Of a stretch of 64,000 nt of DNA, positions 31,113 through 39,643 are shown in pieces (position 1 is the first letter of the stretch; each line of letters opens with the position of its first letter). The stretch is taken from positions 1 through 64,000 of the forward strand of contig JBCCDY010000003.1 in the NCBI GenBank assembly GCA_039030555.1, written 5' to 3'. Position numbers and translations under genes: made by a program. The notes beneath the pieces were generated by a model. It made no database searches. It was not told the origin of the DNA and saw nothing but the letters and a program-made list of their open reading frames with translations. Source of the DNA: JBCCDY01 sp039030555. GTDB lineage: Bacteria > Bacteroidota > Bacteroidia > Cytophagales > Cyclobacteriaceae.

Positions 31113-32981
31113 ATGAAAAAGCACATGATAATCACCACCGCTATAATGATGTTGATGATCTCCACATCATTCGAAATGTTTGATCTAAACATTAAAGGTC
31201 AGATTTATTCTTTTGAGACCGGTAAGCCTATTGAGAACGTATTAATTGTTTCTAATGGAACGGGAGAAAAAACAACGTCCAAAAAAGATGGAACCTTCTT
31301 AATAAAGAGTACTGGACTTGGAGATGAATTATTTTTTTCGAAGACTGGATTTCAGTCCCAAACAATCACTGTAAATGATAAAAATGAAATCAATGTAGCT
31401 CTAGTAAGAGAGATGAAGTTGGATATGGAGTTGGCCGAGGAAGAGATATTGTATGAATACGCTCCGGCTATGACTAAGGAAAAAAAACTCAGAAGTTTAT
31501 CTGGTAAGGCTATAAGATCACAGTCTCAAGTATTACAGTATGCCCCTATGGACGATATTTATACAAATCATAACACCGAAGAGTATGACCTAATCAACGA
31601 AAATATTTTCCACACTCCGAAAGCAAATCCACTGTCTACTTTTAGTATTGATGTGGATGGAGCGTCTTACGCCAATGTAAGAAGGATGATCAACCATGGG
31701 CAAAAGCCGTATAGAGACGCTGTTAGGATAGAAGAATTTATAAATTACTTTGGTTACGATTACCCTAATCCCAAGGGAGAAGATCCTTTCGCAGTTTATA
31801 GTGAGGTAGGAAGAGCGCCCTGGAATGAAAACCATCAGTTGGTACACATAGGCCTTCAAGGGAAAAAGCTTGATTATAATAATCTGAAAAGGTCGAACCT
31901 GGTATTTCTAGTAGACGTTTCTGGTTCCATGTCAAGCCCAAACAAGCTTCCTCTTTTAAAAAGCAGCTTGAAATTGATGATCAACGAGCTTAAAAGTGAA
32001 GACAGGATCGCTATTGTGACTTACGCCGGGGCAGCAGGGCTTGTGCTTCCATCAACTCCCGCATCAGATAAAGAAAAAATATTTAAAGCCATCAATGATA
32101 TGGAGTCCGGGGGTTCTACAGCAGGAGGTGCAGGAATTAAATTGGCTTATAAAGTAGCCCAAGAAAATCTCTTTGAGGATGGAAACAACCGAATCATTTT
32201 AGCGACGGATGGTGATTTTAACGTTGGAGCTTCTTCTAGCTCGGAGATGGTACGGCTGATTGAAGAAAAGAGAAAATCAGGTATCTATCTGACAATTACA
32301 GGTTTTGGGATGGGCAATTATAAAGACGGCCGGATGGAACAGATCAGCAATGCAGGAAATGGGAATTATTTCTATATCGATAATATAAAAGAAGCTAAAA
32401 AAGTCTTTGTTTCTGAACTACGAGCGAACCTTTTCACAATAGCGAAAGACGTTAAGATACAGGTTGAATTCAATCCTAAGAAAGTTCAGGCTTATCGATT
32501 GATTGGGTACGAGAACAGAAAGCTCAATGACGAAGATTTTAACGATGATAAAAAGGATGCCGGGGAATTAGGGGCTGGACATACCGTAACAGCACTTTAT
32601 GAAATAATTCCAGTCGGAGTCGAATCCGAATTCCTTAAGTCGGTAGATGGTTTGAAATACCAAAAACAATTGGGAATAGCATCTGGGTATTCTTCGGAGC
32701 TCATGACTGTGAAGTTAAGGTACAAAAGACCGAAGGAAGATACTTCTAACCTGATTGAGCGTGTGGTTAAAGATCAAAATGCTGATGAGCTTTCGAATAA
32801 CTTTAAATTCTCTTCAGCAGTAGCCCAATTTGGAATGCTATTAAGAGATTCCGAGTTCAAGTCGAATTCTTCCTACAAGAGCGTTCTGGCGATGGCTAAA
32901 AATTCAATGGGAAAGGACGAGGAAGGGTATCGTAAAGAGTTTATTCAGCTCGTTGAAGCTATGAAGCTGATGAATCCTTAG
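31113..32981 (+). CDS. Secreted von Willebrand factor A (vWA) domain protein, YfbK-like
   Basis: A 622-residue protein with a signal peptide (about 1-20), a carboxypeptidase-regulatory-like beta domain (about 25-95, IKGQIYSFETGKPIENVLIV), a linker, then the YfbK N-terminal part (TFSIDVDGASYANVRRMI, about 172-190). The vWA domain follows (about 260-440), its metal site DVSGSM near 268 and the later ATDGDFNVG. The C-terminal domain is of the YfbK type. Such proteins are common in Bacteroidota next to sigma/anti-sigma pairs, as here. The role is unknown, probably a protein-protein contact in the periplasm or at the surface. Confidence 0.9.
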   Translation: MKKHMIITTAIMMLMISTSFEMFDLNIKGQIYSFETGKPIENVLIVSNGTGEKTTSKKDGTFLIKSTGLGDELFFSKTGFQSQTITVNDKNEINVALVREMKLDMELAEEEILYEYAPAMTKEKKLRSLSGKAIRSQSQVLQYAPMDDIYTNHNTEEYDLINENIFHTPKANPLSTFSIDVDGASYANVRRMINHGQKPYRDAVRIEEFINYFGYDYPNPKGEDPFAVYSEVGRAPWNENHQLVHIGLQGKKLDYNNLKRSNLVFLVDVSGSMSSPNKLPLLKSSLKLMINELKSEDRIAIVTYAGAAGLVLPSTPASDKEKIFKAINDMESGGSTAGGAGIKLAYKVAQENLFEDGNNRIILATDGDFNVGASSSSEMVRLIEEKRKSGIYLTITGFGMGNYKDGRMEQISNAGNGNYFYIDNIKEAKKVFVSELRANLFTIAKDVKIQVEFNPKKVQAYRLIGYENRKLNDEDFNDDKKDAGELGAGHTVTALYEIIPVGVESEFLKSVDGLKYQKQLGIASGYSSELMTVKLRYKRPKEDTSNLIERVVKDQNADELSNNFKFSSAVAQFGMLLRDSEFKSNSSYKSVLAMAKNSMGKDEEGYRKEFIQLVEAMKLMNP

Positions 32982-32994
32982 TCATAGTTAAATA

Positions 32995-33028
32995 ATCAGT
33001 TGGCTGAAAAATTTTTCAGCCAGCTGAT
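32995..33028. terminator. Bidirectional terminator palindrome
   Basis: A 34-nt near-perfect palindrome between convergent genes: ATCAGTTGGCTGAAAAA (32995-33011) and TTTTTCAGCCAGCTGAT (33012-33028), one G-T pair. It lies 14 nt after the vWA stop and 9 nt before the end of the Kazal gene on the other strand. Confidence 0.75.
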
Positions 33029-33036
33029 TTAAATGC

Positions 33037-33468
33037 TTATTTCTCTGAAATATCAAATACTTCAATTACCGGTAAAATTGCTGGAAGCATACCGCAACTA
33101 AAAGTCTCATCAGGCCGATCAAAGAAAATAACTTCAACCTCTAAGCTGTCTGTAAGAAATTCATTAGAAAGTTCCAGTGGGTGATGATTAATACCATCGA
33201 TTTGTATTACCCAATCACACCCATCAGCGGCTATAGAACCAGTGTTCAAAATGATAGCATCACTTGATACCTTACAGTCGACGTATTCTACACCGGCACA
33301 TTCAGCAAAACAGGAATTGCTATATACTTGACCATCTGAACCACATACAGGATCAAATATTTCAATACATACACAATCGGCAGAATCCTCTCCTTCATCA
33401 TTACAAGAGAACGCCATTAAAAAAATGGTTAAAATTACAGCGGAAGTTTTAAAAATAGGTTTTGTCAT
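33037..33468 (-). CDS. Kazal-type protease-inhibitor-domain lipoprotein
   Basis: A 143-residue protein with a lipoprotein signal (lipobox ending at Cys22, LMAFSC). A Kazal domain follows immediately (about 32-65) with six cysteines at 32, 34, 42, 53, 57 and 65 and the motif PVCGSDGQVYSNSCFAECAG. Kazal domains block serine proteases; the likely reactive-site region is just before PVCG (EIFDP). The C-terminal 70 residues are a beta-rich domain without a named family. As a surface or periplasmic lipoprotein it could protect against host or competitor proteases. The target is unknown. Confidence 0.9.
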   Translation of the reverse strand: MTKPIFKTSAVILTIFLMAFSCNDEGEDSADCVCIEIFDPVCGSDGQVYSNSCFAECAGVEYVDCKVSSDAIILNTGSIAADGCDWVIQIDGINHHPLELSNEFLTDSLEVEVIFFDRPDETFSCGMLPAILPVIEVFDISEK

Positions 33469-33484
33469 ATTTTTTCATTTTCCT

Positions 33485-33616
33485 CTAAGACACACCATTA
33501 TGCATGTTGGTTGGAAAGTTTATCGCATATAAAATAACCTTTTCGTTTTTACCTCTTAAATCAATTTCACCGATCCTTTCGGGTGGATAGATTTTTATTC
33601 GAGCTAAGAAATTCAT
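33485..33616 (-). CDS. Possible 43-aa small protein
   Basis: An ATG frame of 43 codons lies between the histidine kinase and the Kazal lipoprotein gene. It is basic, without a signal peptide, and contains IYPPERIGEIDLRGKNEKV. The frame is open for about 22 codons further upstream without an ATG, so it could also be the tail of a decayed gene. No family is recognised and expression is unproven. Confidence 0.2.
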   Translation of the reverse strand: MNFLARIKIYPPERIGEIDLRGKNEKVILYAINFPTNMHNGVS

Positions 33617-33693
33617 CAGATCTTTTATGACTGAAAGTACTTTTCCGAAACCATTGCAAGCTTCTTGTCTCCTAAAGTCAGTAGATCAAAGTT

Positions 33694-35724
33694 CTAATGA
33701 CCTATCGGAATAGTGAGTGTAAAAATACTGCCCTCTCCCAGTTTGGATTGTAATTCTATTTTCCCTCCAATTGATTCTGCGAGTTTTTTAACGATATATA
33801 AACCGAGGCCCGTTGAAGATTCCCCGGCAGTGGGCACAGCTGTGAGCCTTTGAAATTTCTTAAACATCTTTTGCTGGTCTTCCTCACTGATTCCAGGGCC
33901 GAAATCCTGTACGATGATCTTAACGTCCTCTTCTCCTTGATCGAAAAAGACATTTATTTCAGAATTCTGATTTGAAAACTTTATGGCGTTAGAAACCAGA
34001 TTATCTATGATCCTATTAATAGCAAACTTATCACTCAGGATACAGATCTCATTATGCGTGAGGCTGAGGTTAAGTTCAATATGTTTTTTACTTGCCTGAT
34101 CTCTAAAACCATCTAGAGAAGCTTGCAGCTCTTCAATGAGACAATATTCGGAATACTTAGGCTCGATAATAGAGTCAGATAACGCATTAATTTCCAGTAG
34201 GTCATTAATTAAGGCCTCTCCTCCTAAAATAACGTCTTCAATCATTTGCATATAGGTTTTCTTCTCCCCTTCGTCCTCGACAAGATTTATGAGATTTAAA
34301 AAGCCTTTTATCTTTTTGAATGGTGACTTAAGGTCATGAGCAACAATACTCATTAACCCATCTTTCTCCTCATTGAGCTCTTCTAACTTCCTATTGGCCT
34401 CGATCATTTCCTCGGTTTGCTCCAAAAGATCGCGCTCAGATATTTTCATTTCCTCGTAAGCTCTTTTGAGATCACTTTCTACTTTTTTCTTTTCAGTTAT
34501 ATCGAAAGCAAGAGCAAAATATTGATACGGATTTTTCGATTCATCTTCGAAAGGGATAATCACTTGGTCAATCCAATAAATCTTACCTTCCTTCGAGCGA
34601 TTACAGATTTCGGACCTCCATGGTTTCCCGTTGAGTATGTGACCCCAAAGGTTTTTATAAAAAGACTTCGAATGATAGCCAGAATTTACAATAGAGTGCT
34701 TAGACCCTATTAACTCATTCAGTTTATATCCACTTATTTTGCAAAAATTGTAATTAGCATCTGTGATACTTCCATTCACATCCGTGGTAGATACAATAGC
34801 CGATTTATTCAAAGCTGCCCTTTCCACAGCCATACGTCGGTTAGTAGATTCTTTCTGAACCAACACCTGGTTTAGGTTCTCATTGATAGTGGATAGTTCT
34901 TCAGATTGCTGCCTCAGCTCTTCTTCAAGCGTTTCTAATTCCTGGTTTTTCTGAATTAGCTCATTTTCTGAATTCTTTTTTTCTGTTATATCCGTTATAA
35001 AACCTTCGAGATAAAGAAGTTGACCTTTACTGCTAAAAACGCCCGCACCTTTTTCAAAAACCCATTTTACTCCTTCTTTTTTAGTATGAATTCGAAACTC
35101 GAGCTCGTATGGTTTTTTTCTCGAGGTGGCTTCCTGAATAGCATCCCACACCTCATCAGCATCTTCTTTATGGGTTATTTCCCCCAAAAAAACCTGATCT
35201 CTTATAAAGGCCTCTTTGGGATAGCCGGTAAGTTCTTCTGTGCCTTCGCTTGCAAAAATCATGGACCACTTTGTATTGTTCTTACAGCGATAAACCATTC
35301 CCTGGATTTGATTCAGAAGGGAGTTGAAATTTTCCTCTTTTCGAATTACAGAAGCTTCAATTGACTTTCTGAACTCAAGGGATTCGAAAATAGCTTCGGT
35401 ATAACTGGGCTCTCCATCCGCTAAAAAAACAAGGCGGAGATTGCCTTCCAGAACGATTGATTCACCATTTTTTTTATAGAAAAATAATTTTCGAGACTCG
35501 GCTTTCTTATGCTTGATAAGCACTTTAAAAAGACGCTCGTGTTCTTCAGGGTAAACGTACAGATCCTGAATTTGAGGTACCGTATTTTTGAAGTCTTCAA
35601 TACTTTCGTAGCCAAGGCTTTTTGCAAAGGCAGGATTTACACTCACAACCTTTCCAGTAAGATCGGCCGAGATATAGCCATCACGCATTCTAGAGAAAGC
35701 CCTTCTATAAAAATGATCTTCCAT
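33694..35724 (-). CDS. PAS-domain sensor histidine kinase
   Basis: A 676-residue cytoplasmic kinase with no obvious membrane segment. Three PAS domains lie at about 5-115, 130-245 and 305-415, the second with a PAC segment (GFITDITEKK). Coiled-coil linkers are at 250-300 and 415-450. HisKA has the phosphorylated His463 in VAHDLKSPFKKIKG, and HATPase_c (about 560-674) has DNLVSNAIKFS, DFGPGIS and TGLGLYIVKKL. The three PAS domains suggest sensing of small cytosolic ligands, redox or light. No response regulator gene is adjacent, so its partner is an orphan elsewhere. Confidence 0.93.
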   Translation of the reverse strand: MEDHFYRRAFSRMRDGYISADLTGKVVSVNPAFAKSLGYESIEDFKNTVPQIQDLYVYPEEHERLFKVLIKHKKAESRKLFFYKKNGESIVLEGNLRLVFLADGEPSYTEAIFESLEFRKSIEASVIRKEENFNSLLNQIQGMVYRCKNNTKWSMIFASEGTEELTGYPKEAFIRDQVFLGEITHKEDADEVWDAIQEATSRKKPYELEFRIHTKKEGVKWVFEKGAGVFSSKGQLLYLEGFITDITEKKNSENELIQKNQELETLEEELRQQSEELSTINENLNQVLVQKESTNRRMAVERAALNKSAIVSTTDVNGSITDANYNFCKISGYKLNELIGSKHSIVNSGYHSKSFYKNLWGHILNGKPWRSEICNRSKEGKIYWIDQVIIPFEDESKNPYQYFALAFDITEKKKVESDLKRAYEEMKISERDLLEQTEEMIEANRKLEELNEEKDGLMSIVAHDLKSPFKKIKGFLNLINLVEDEGEKKTYMQMIEDVILGGEALINDLLEINALSDSIIEPKYSEYCLIEELQASLDGFRDQASKKHIELNLSLTHNEICILSDKFAINRIIDNLVSNAIKFSNQNSEINVFFDQGEEDVKIIVQDFGPGISEEDQQKMFKKFQRLTAVPTAGESSTGLGLYIVKKLAESIGGKIELQSKLGEGSIFTLTIPIGH

Positions 35725-35805
35725 TTAAAGCAACGAAACCGTTACACACAATATAGGATGTTCTTCCAAATTCTTCTATTTTCATTTGTTAGGAATAAGT
35801 AAATA

Positions 35806-36681
35806 ATGACAGCAAAAATCCGCTTCAAAACCCATATCAAAAATTCATTCCTGATTGCCGTTGGGATTCTGTGTGCGGGAATGGGACTAAAGGGATTTCT
35901 ATTGCCGAATGGGTTTTTGGATGGCGGGGCTATGGGAATAGCGCTTCTCTTGGGAAGAGTAACAGACGTTAACCTTGGAGTGTTAGTGCTGCTCGTTAAC
36001 CTGCCTTTCGTTTTTTTGGGAGTTCGACAGCTTTCGCTGGGGTTTGCCATTAGAACAGTAATTTCTGTGATACTACTCGCTATTGTCATTGAGGTTATTA
36101 ATTATCCTCTTGTTACAGATGATAAATTACTTATTGCGATTTTCGGAGGCTTCTTTTTAGGTGCGGGAATTGGCTTGGTTATGCGAGGTGCCAGCGTTAT
36201 TGACGGAACGGAGATTCTGGCGCTTTACCTAAGCCGTATAACAGGAATAAGTATTGGAGACGTTATATCGATCATCAATGTTGTGATTTTCTCATCAGCC
36301 TTTTTCCTGGTCGATGTGGAGATTGTACTTTATGCTATGCTTACTTATCTGGCCGCATCGAGAACAGTCGATTTTATAATTCATGGTATTGAAGAATACG
36401 TTTCGGTAACCATAGTATCCAACAAAAGTGATGAGATAAGATCAATGATCACTGAAAAATTAGGAAGAGGGACAACCATATTTAATGGTAAAAGGGGGTT
36501 GAAGGGAGAAGATCGTCAAAACGTTGATGTAGATATTCTTTTCACAGTTGTGACCAGGCTTGAAATCGTAAAATTGAAAAATGAGATTGAAAAAATTGAT
36601 TCTGAAGCTTTCATAGTACAGCAACGGGTCGATGACTCTAAAGGTGGGATGATCAAGAGGAAGTTCGCGAAGGTGCATTAA
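35806..36681 (+). CDS. YitT family membrane protein
   Basis: A 291-residue protein with six hydrophobic segments (about 12-200) and a C-terminal soluble domain of about 80 residues (YVSVTIVSNKSDEIRSMI, then GRGTTIFNGKRGLKG), the DUF2179 pattern. GLKGFLLPNGFLDGGAMGIA near 28-48 is the conserved YitT N-terminal motif. The transported substrate is unknown. Its last 29 nt overlap the convergent sigma gene. Function is not inferred further. Confidence 0.92.
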   Translation: MTAKIRFKTHIKNSFLIAVGILCAGMGLKGFLLPNGFLDGGAMGIALLLGRVTDVNLGVLVLLVNLPFVFLGVRQLSLGFAIRTVISVILLAIVIEVINYPLVTDDKLLIAIFGGFFLGAGIGLVMRGASVIDGTEILALYLSRITGISIGDVISIINVVIFSSAFFLVDVEIVLYAMLTYLAASRTVDFIIHGIEEYVSVTIVSNKSDEIRSMITEKLGRGTTIFNGKRGLKGEDRQNVDVDILFTVVTRLEIVKLKNEIEKIDSEAFIVQQRVDDSKGGMIKRKFAKVH

Positions 36682-37915
36682 TATCCTTTTTTGAAAGGCT
36701 CTCTAATTTCTTTTCTAAAAAATTTCTTTCAATGGCATTTGAACTAAGCTTTATGGCTTTCTTCAGATGTAGTACTGAAAGAGCCTTTTTATCGATCTTT
36801 TGCAGCATATCTGATTTAATGAGGTGAAAAAGATAATTATCTTCCAAATCATAGGTAGCTTCTAAAGCTTCTAATTCTAACAATGCTGCTTTTGCTCCGA
36901 ATACCTTTTCCAATGCTATTAATCGGTTTAGCTTCACGATTTGACTGCATTTGATCTTCAACAGATAATCGTAAATAACTAAAATATCTTTCCAGTTTAT
37001 TTCCGCAAAGCTTTGGCTTACCGCATAATGACTTTCAATGGCTGCTTCCAGAAAATAATCACAAATAGATTCTTCATTAGAAGCTTGAAGTAAGTAATCG
37101 TAACCCGTTTGAATTAACGTTTTATTCCATTTTGATCTATCCTGCTCCTCTAAAGTAATGGCCCCTCCTTGCTCATTTAATCGTGCATCGAATCTTGAAG
37201 CTTTGAAACACATTAGTGCAATCAGTGATCTAATTTCGAATAAAGCAGCGAAGTTGTTTTCTTCCAGAATGAAAGCCAGTCGTAAAGCTTCTTCGCAAAT
37301 TTCTTTTTTGATAAGTAGTTTATCGGATGTGGCTTTATAACCTTCGTTAAACAGTAAATAGATCACTTTTAAAACGGATTGAAGGCTTTGGTGCGAATCT
37401 TTAATTTCAGGGATTTCTCTTCCTTTCAGCTTTTCTTTAAAGTTGGCCTTTGCTCTAGTCAATGCTCTTTTAGTGGCTGCTTCGCTTTTCTGAAGAGCGA
37501 TACTAATCTCTTTCGCGTTCAATCCACAAACGAGCTTGAGGCTCAACATAAGCTGTTCCTGATCTTTTAACATAGGATGGCAGCAAGCAAATATCAGCTT
37601 CAACCATTCATCTTGAATTTCATCATCATCGGGCATTTGAAGCTCTTCTGTCGAACTCATGATCTGGGTAGTGCTTTTTTGATCTCGTCTTAGCTGATCA
37701 ATTATTTTGTTATGCGCAACTTTATAAAACCAAGCCTGTGGATTGTCTGGAATCTTCGAAAAAGACCAGACTTTCATGGCCTTGAACATAGCTTCCATTA
37801 TAGAGTCTTCTATCAACTCCAAATGCGCAATTCCAAATTTTCTGGAGAGGAGCGCAGTCAGGTTTCCATATTCATGCCTGAAAAAATGCTCTATAATGAA
37901 GTGCTTACTATTCAT
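36653..37915 (-). CDS. ECF42-type sigma factor with long C-terminal extension
   Basis: A 420-residue sigma factor. Region 2 lies in the first 95 residues (MEAMFKAMKVWSFSKIPDNP, then AWFYKVAHNKIIDQLRR) and region 4 spans about 115-165 (LNAKEISIALQKSEAATKRAL). The extra 240-residue C-terminus is helical, TPR-like, with several conserved motifs such as LLFNEGY. This fusion is typical of the ECF42 group, whose genes sit beside DGPF (YCII-like) proteins, as here. There is no anti-sigma gene; in this group the extension itself is thought to control activity. The genes it controls usually include the DGPF gene. Confidence 0.9.
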   Translation of the reverse strand: MNSKHFIIEHFFRHEYGNLTALLSRKFGIAHLELIEDSIMEAMFKAMKVWSFSKIPDNPQAWFYKVAHNKIIDQLRRDQKSTTQIMSSTEELQMPDDDEIQDEWLKLIFACCHPMLKDQEQLMLSLKLVCGLNAKEISIALQKSEAATKRALTRAKANFKEKLKGREIPEIKDSHQSLQSVLKVIYLLFNEGYKATSDKLLIKKEICEEALRLAFILEENNFAALFEIRSLIALMCFKASRFDARLNEQGGAITLEEQDRSKWNKTLIQTGYDYLLQASNEESICDYFLEAAIESHYAVSQSFAEINWKDILVIYDYLLKIKCSQIVKLNRLIALEKVFGAKAALLELEALEATYDLEDNYLFHLIKSDMLQKIDKKALSVLHLKKAIKLSSNAIERNFLEKKLESLSKKDINAPSRTSS

Positions 37916-37965
37916 TTTAAGATAGATAAAACTGCCTATCTACATTTAAGACAGGCAGTTCTAAA

Positions 37966-38307
37966 TTACATATCCATAGTTTCTCTAACTTCAATTTCAC
38001 CCCCTATTTCGAAAATAGGACATGCTTTAGATAATTCAACAGCTTCATCAATATCTTTAGAATTGACTAAAAGATATCCGCCTACCACTTCTTTTCCTTC
38101 TGTAAATGGTCCATCAATAATCGTATTACCTCTTTCTTTTACCTGCTTACCGTGTTCAGCTAAAGGCATGCCGTCAATTAACTTTCCTTTTTCACTTAAT
38201 TGTTGCATCCAGTCTCCCCACCTTTGCATATGGGCTTGTGCTTCTTCTGGCGATAGTTTTGCGTAAGGCTCATCACCGCCTCTGAATAAATACAAAAACT
38301 TGCTCAT
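37966..38307 (-). CDS. DGPF (YCII-related) domain protein
   Basis: A 113-residue protein with the YCII-like fold and the signature IDGPFTEGKEVVGGYLLV (about 64-81, DGPF at 65-68). I chose the ATG at 38307 because it starts directly at the domain (MSKFLYLFRGG), rather than an upstream start 48 nt earlier. It lies 50 nt upstream of the ECF42 sigma gene on the same strand, and the pair is the recurrent ECF42 module. The catalytic role of DGPF proteins is not established. Confidence 0.92.
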   Translation of the reverse strand: MSKFLYLFRGGDEPYAKLSPEEAQAHMQRWGDWMQQLSEKGKLIDGMPLAEHGKQVKERGNTIIDGPFTEGKEVVGGYLLVNSKDIDEAVELSKACPIFEIGGEIEVRETMDM

Positions 38308-38639
38308 GATTGAATAAATAGGTTTGTTAAACATAATTTCCCTAATGACGATCATGATTCCAAGTAGGGGACAGCTTTATGAAGAAACTTTCTCGATAGC
38401 TCCATTTCATTCTATTTAGCTAAGCTCTCACCTAGATATATTTTAGATCGAAGCTCAAAGTAGAAGCAGGACTGCTGTAGACATCTGTTCTCATTCTTAT
38501 TCCGTTAATCCACATATTTTAAATAGTTCCACTTTTCAAAAAGCAGTAAAGAGTATCATAGACCACAGAGAAAAATGATATGTCTATTTAGGGAAGGTGG
38601 ACTCTTTTTTGCTTTAGTTCTAGAACTAAAATCTTAATT
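38308..38639. other. 332-nt intergenic region between divergent genes
   Basis: No coding frame above 30 codons with support, no strong hairpin and no clear TAnnTTTG element was found. It should hold the promoters of the DGPF/ECF42 pair (leftward) and of the lipoprotein gene (rightward). Confidence 0.4.
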
Positions 38640-39560
38640 ATGAAAAAGTTAAACTCGATTTATTATTCAATAATGCTCTTTGCCGGGCTAACTTTTATTG
38701 TTTCCAGCTGTAGTGACGATGAGCCTGTGGTTCTTTCAACACCTACAATAACATTTGCTAGTGGAATTTCTTCAACCACTGCTTTTCCGGGAGATACGGT
38801 AAACATCCAAGGGGTTGCTATGGCTGAGGCAGGAGTAAATGCAGTAAGAATAACGATTGGCTCGCAACCTGAACAAGAGATCTTTACGCGTCCTTCAGGC
38901 GTTTCTCAAACTGAATATTTGATCAATGAGAATATAGTAATTGATAACAGTTCTAATCCTGGAGATCTATTTGTTGAATTTACAGTAGTAAGTGATGACG
39001 TAGATCAACTGCCAGTTACTGAAATATTTACAATTACCGTTGAAGAGGGTATTGATGAATTTGTCGCTGTTCTTATAGGAGGATTTAACAATAATTCTCT
39101 AGGAAGTTCTTATGATACCCAGGCAGACTCGGTTTTTACTGCGGGAAACCTAAGAAACATGGGTATGAATCAATCGAGAATAGATTTCGTTTATTATTTC
39201 GCAGATATACCACAGCGAACTATAGCATCTCCGGATAATAATGAAGCTGAAATAACTTGGAATGAGCAAAATACTCTATCCTGGCCTTTCGAGACAAATG
39301 AAAACTCTACCAGATTTAAAGCAACTCCAAATGGATTTGATTTTGAAGCTGCAACTTCTCCTCAAGATTTAGCAAATGCTTTTTCTGAGGTAGGTACAGG
39401 AGAAAGCAGGGTTACTGACCTGAGTATTGGGCAAACTGTAGCTTTTCAATTGGATGCTGGCCGAGGTTCCCGATTTGGCGTATTTGAAGTTATAAATGTT
39501 GAAGGTAATAGTTCAGGTGCAATCACGATTGATGTCAAAATTCAACTCAGTAATAATTAG
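38640..39560 (+). CDS. Putative lipoprotein, first of a related pair
   Basis: A 306-residue protein with a lipoprotein signal (lipobox ending at Cys24, IVSSC, then SDDEP). Beta-rich Ig-like or bacterial surface repeats are likely in the middle. Its C-terminal ~40 residues (TRVTDLSIGQTVAFQLDAG...ITIDVKIQ) match those of the next gene, so the two share one module. The function is unknown. A terminator follows the stop by 37 nt. Confidence 0.75.
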   Translation: MKKLNSIYYSIMLFAGLTFIVSSCSDDEPVVLSTPTITFASGISSTTAFPGDTVNIQGVAMAEAGVNAVRITIGSQPEQEIFTRPSGVSQTEYLINENIVIDNSSNPGDLFVEFTVVSDDVDQLPVTEIFTITVEEGIDEFVAVLIGGFNNNSLGSSYDTQADSVFTAGNLRNMGMNQSRIDFVYYFADIPQRTIASPDNNEAEITWNEQNTLSWPFETNENSTRFKATPNGFDFEAATSPQDLANAFSEVGTGESRVTDLSIGQTVAFQLDAGRGSRFGVFEVINVEGNSSGAITIDVKIQLSNN

Positions 39561-39596
39561 AAAATTATAAACACACTTAATTTATTGATAGGTTTG

Positions 39597-39623
39597 AGTC
39601 GTCTCTTATGAGGCGACTTTTTT
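39597..39623 (+). terminator. Terminator between the two lipoprotein genes
   Basis: AGTCGTCTC (39597-39605) pairs with GAGGCGACT (39610-39618, one G-T pair), loop TTAT, followed by TTTTTT to 39623. A possible ATG at 39608 lies within it, which argues for the later ATG at 39644 as the start of the next gene. Confidence 0.75.
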
Positions 39624-39643
39624 CATTTGTAGAAAACGGAACC

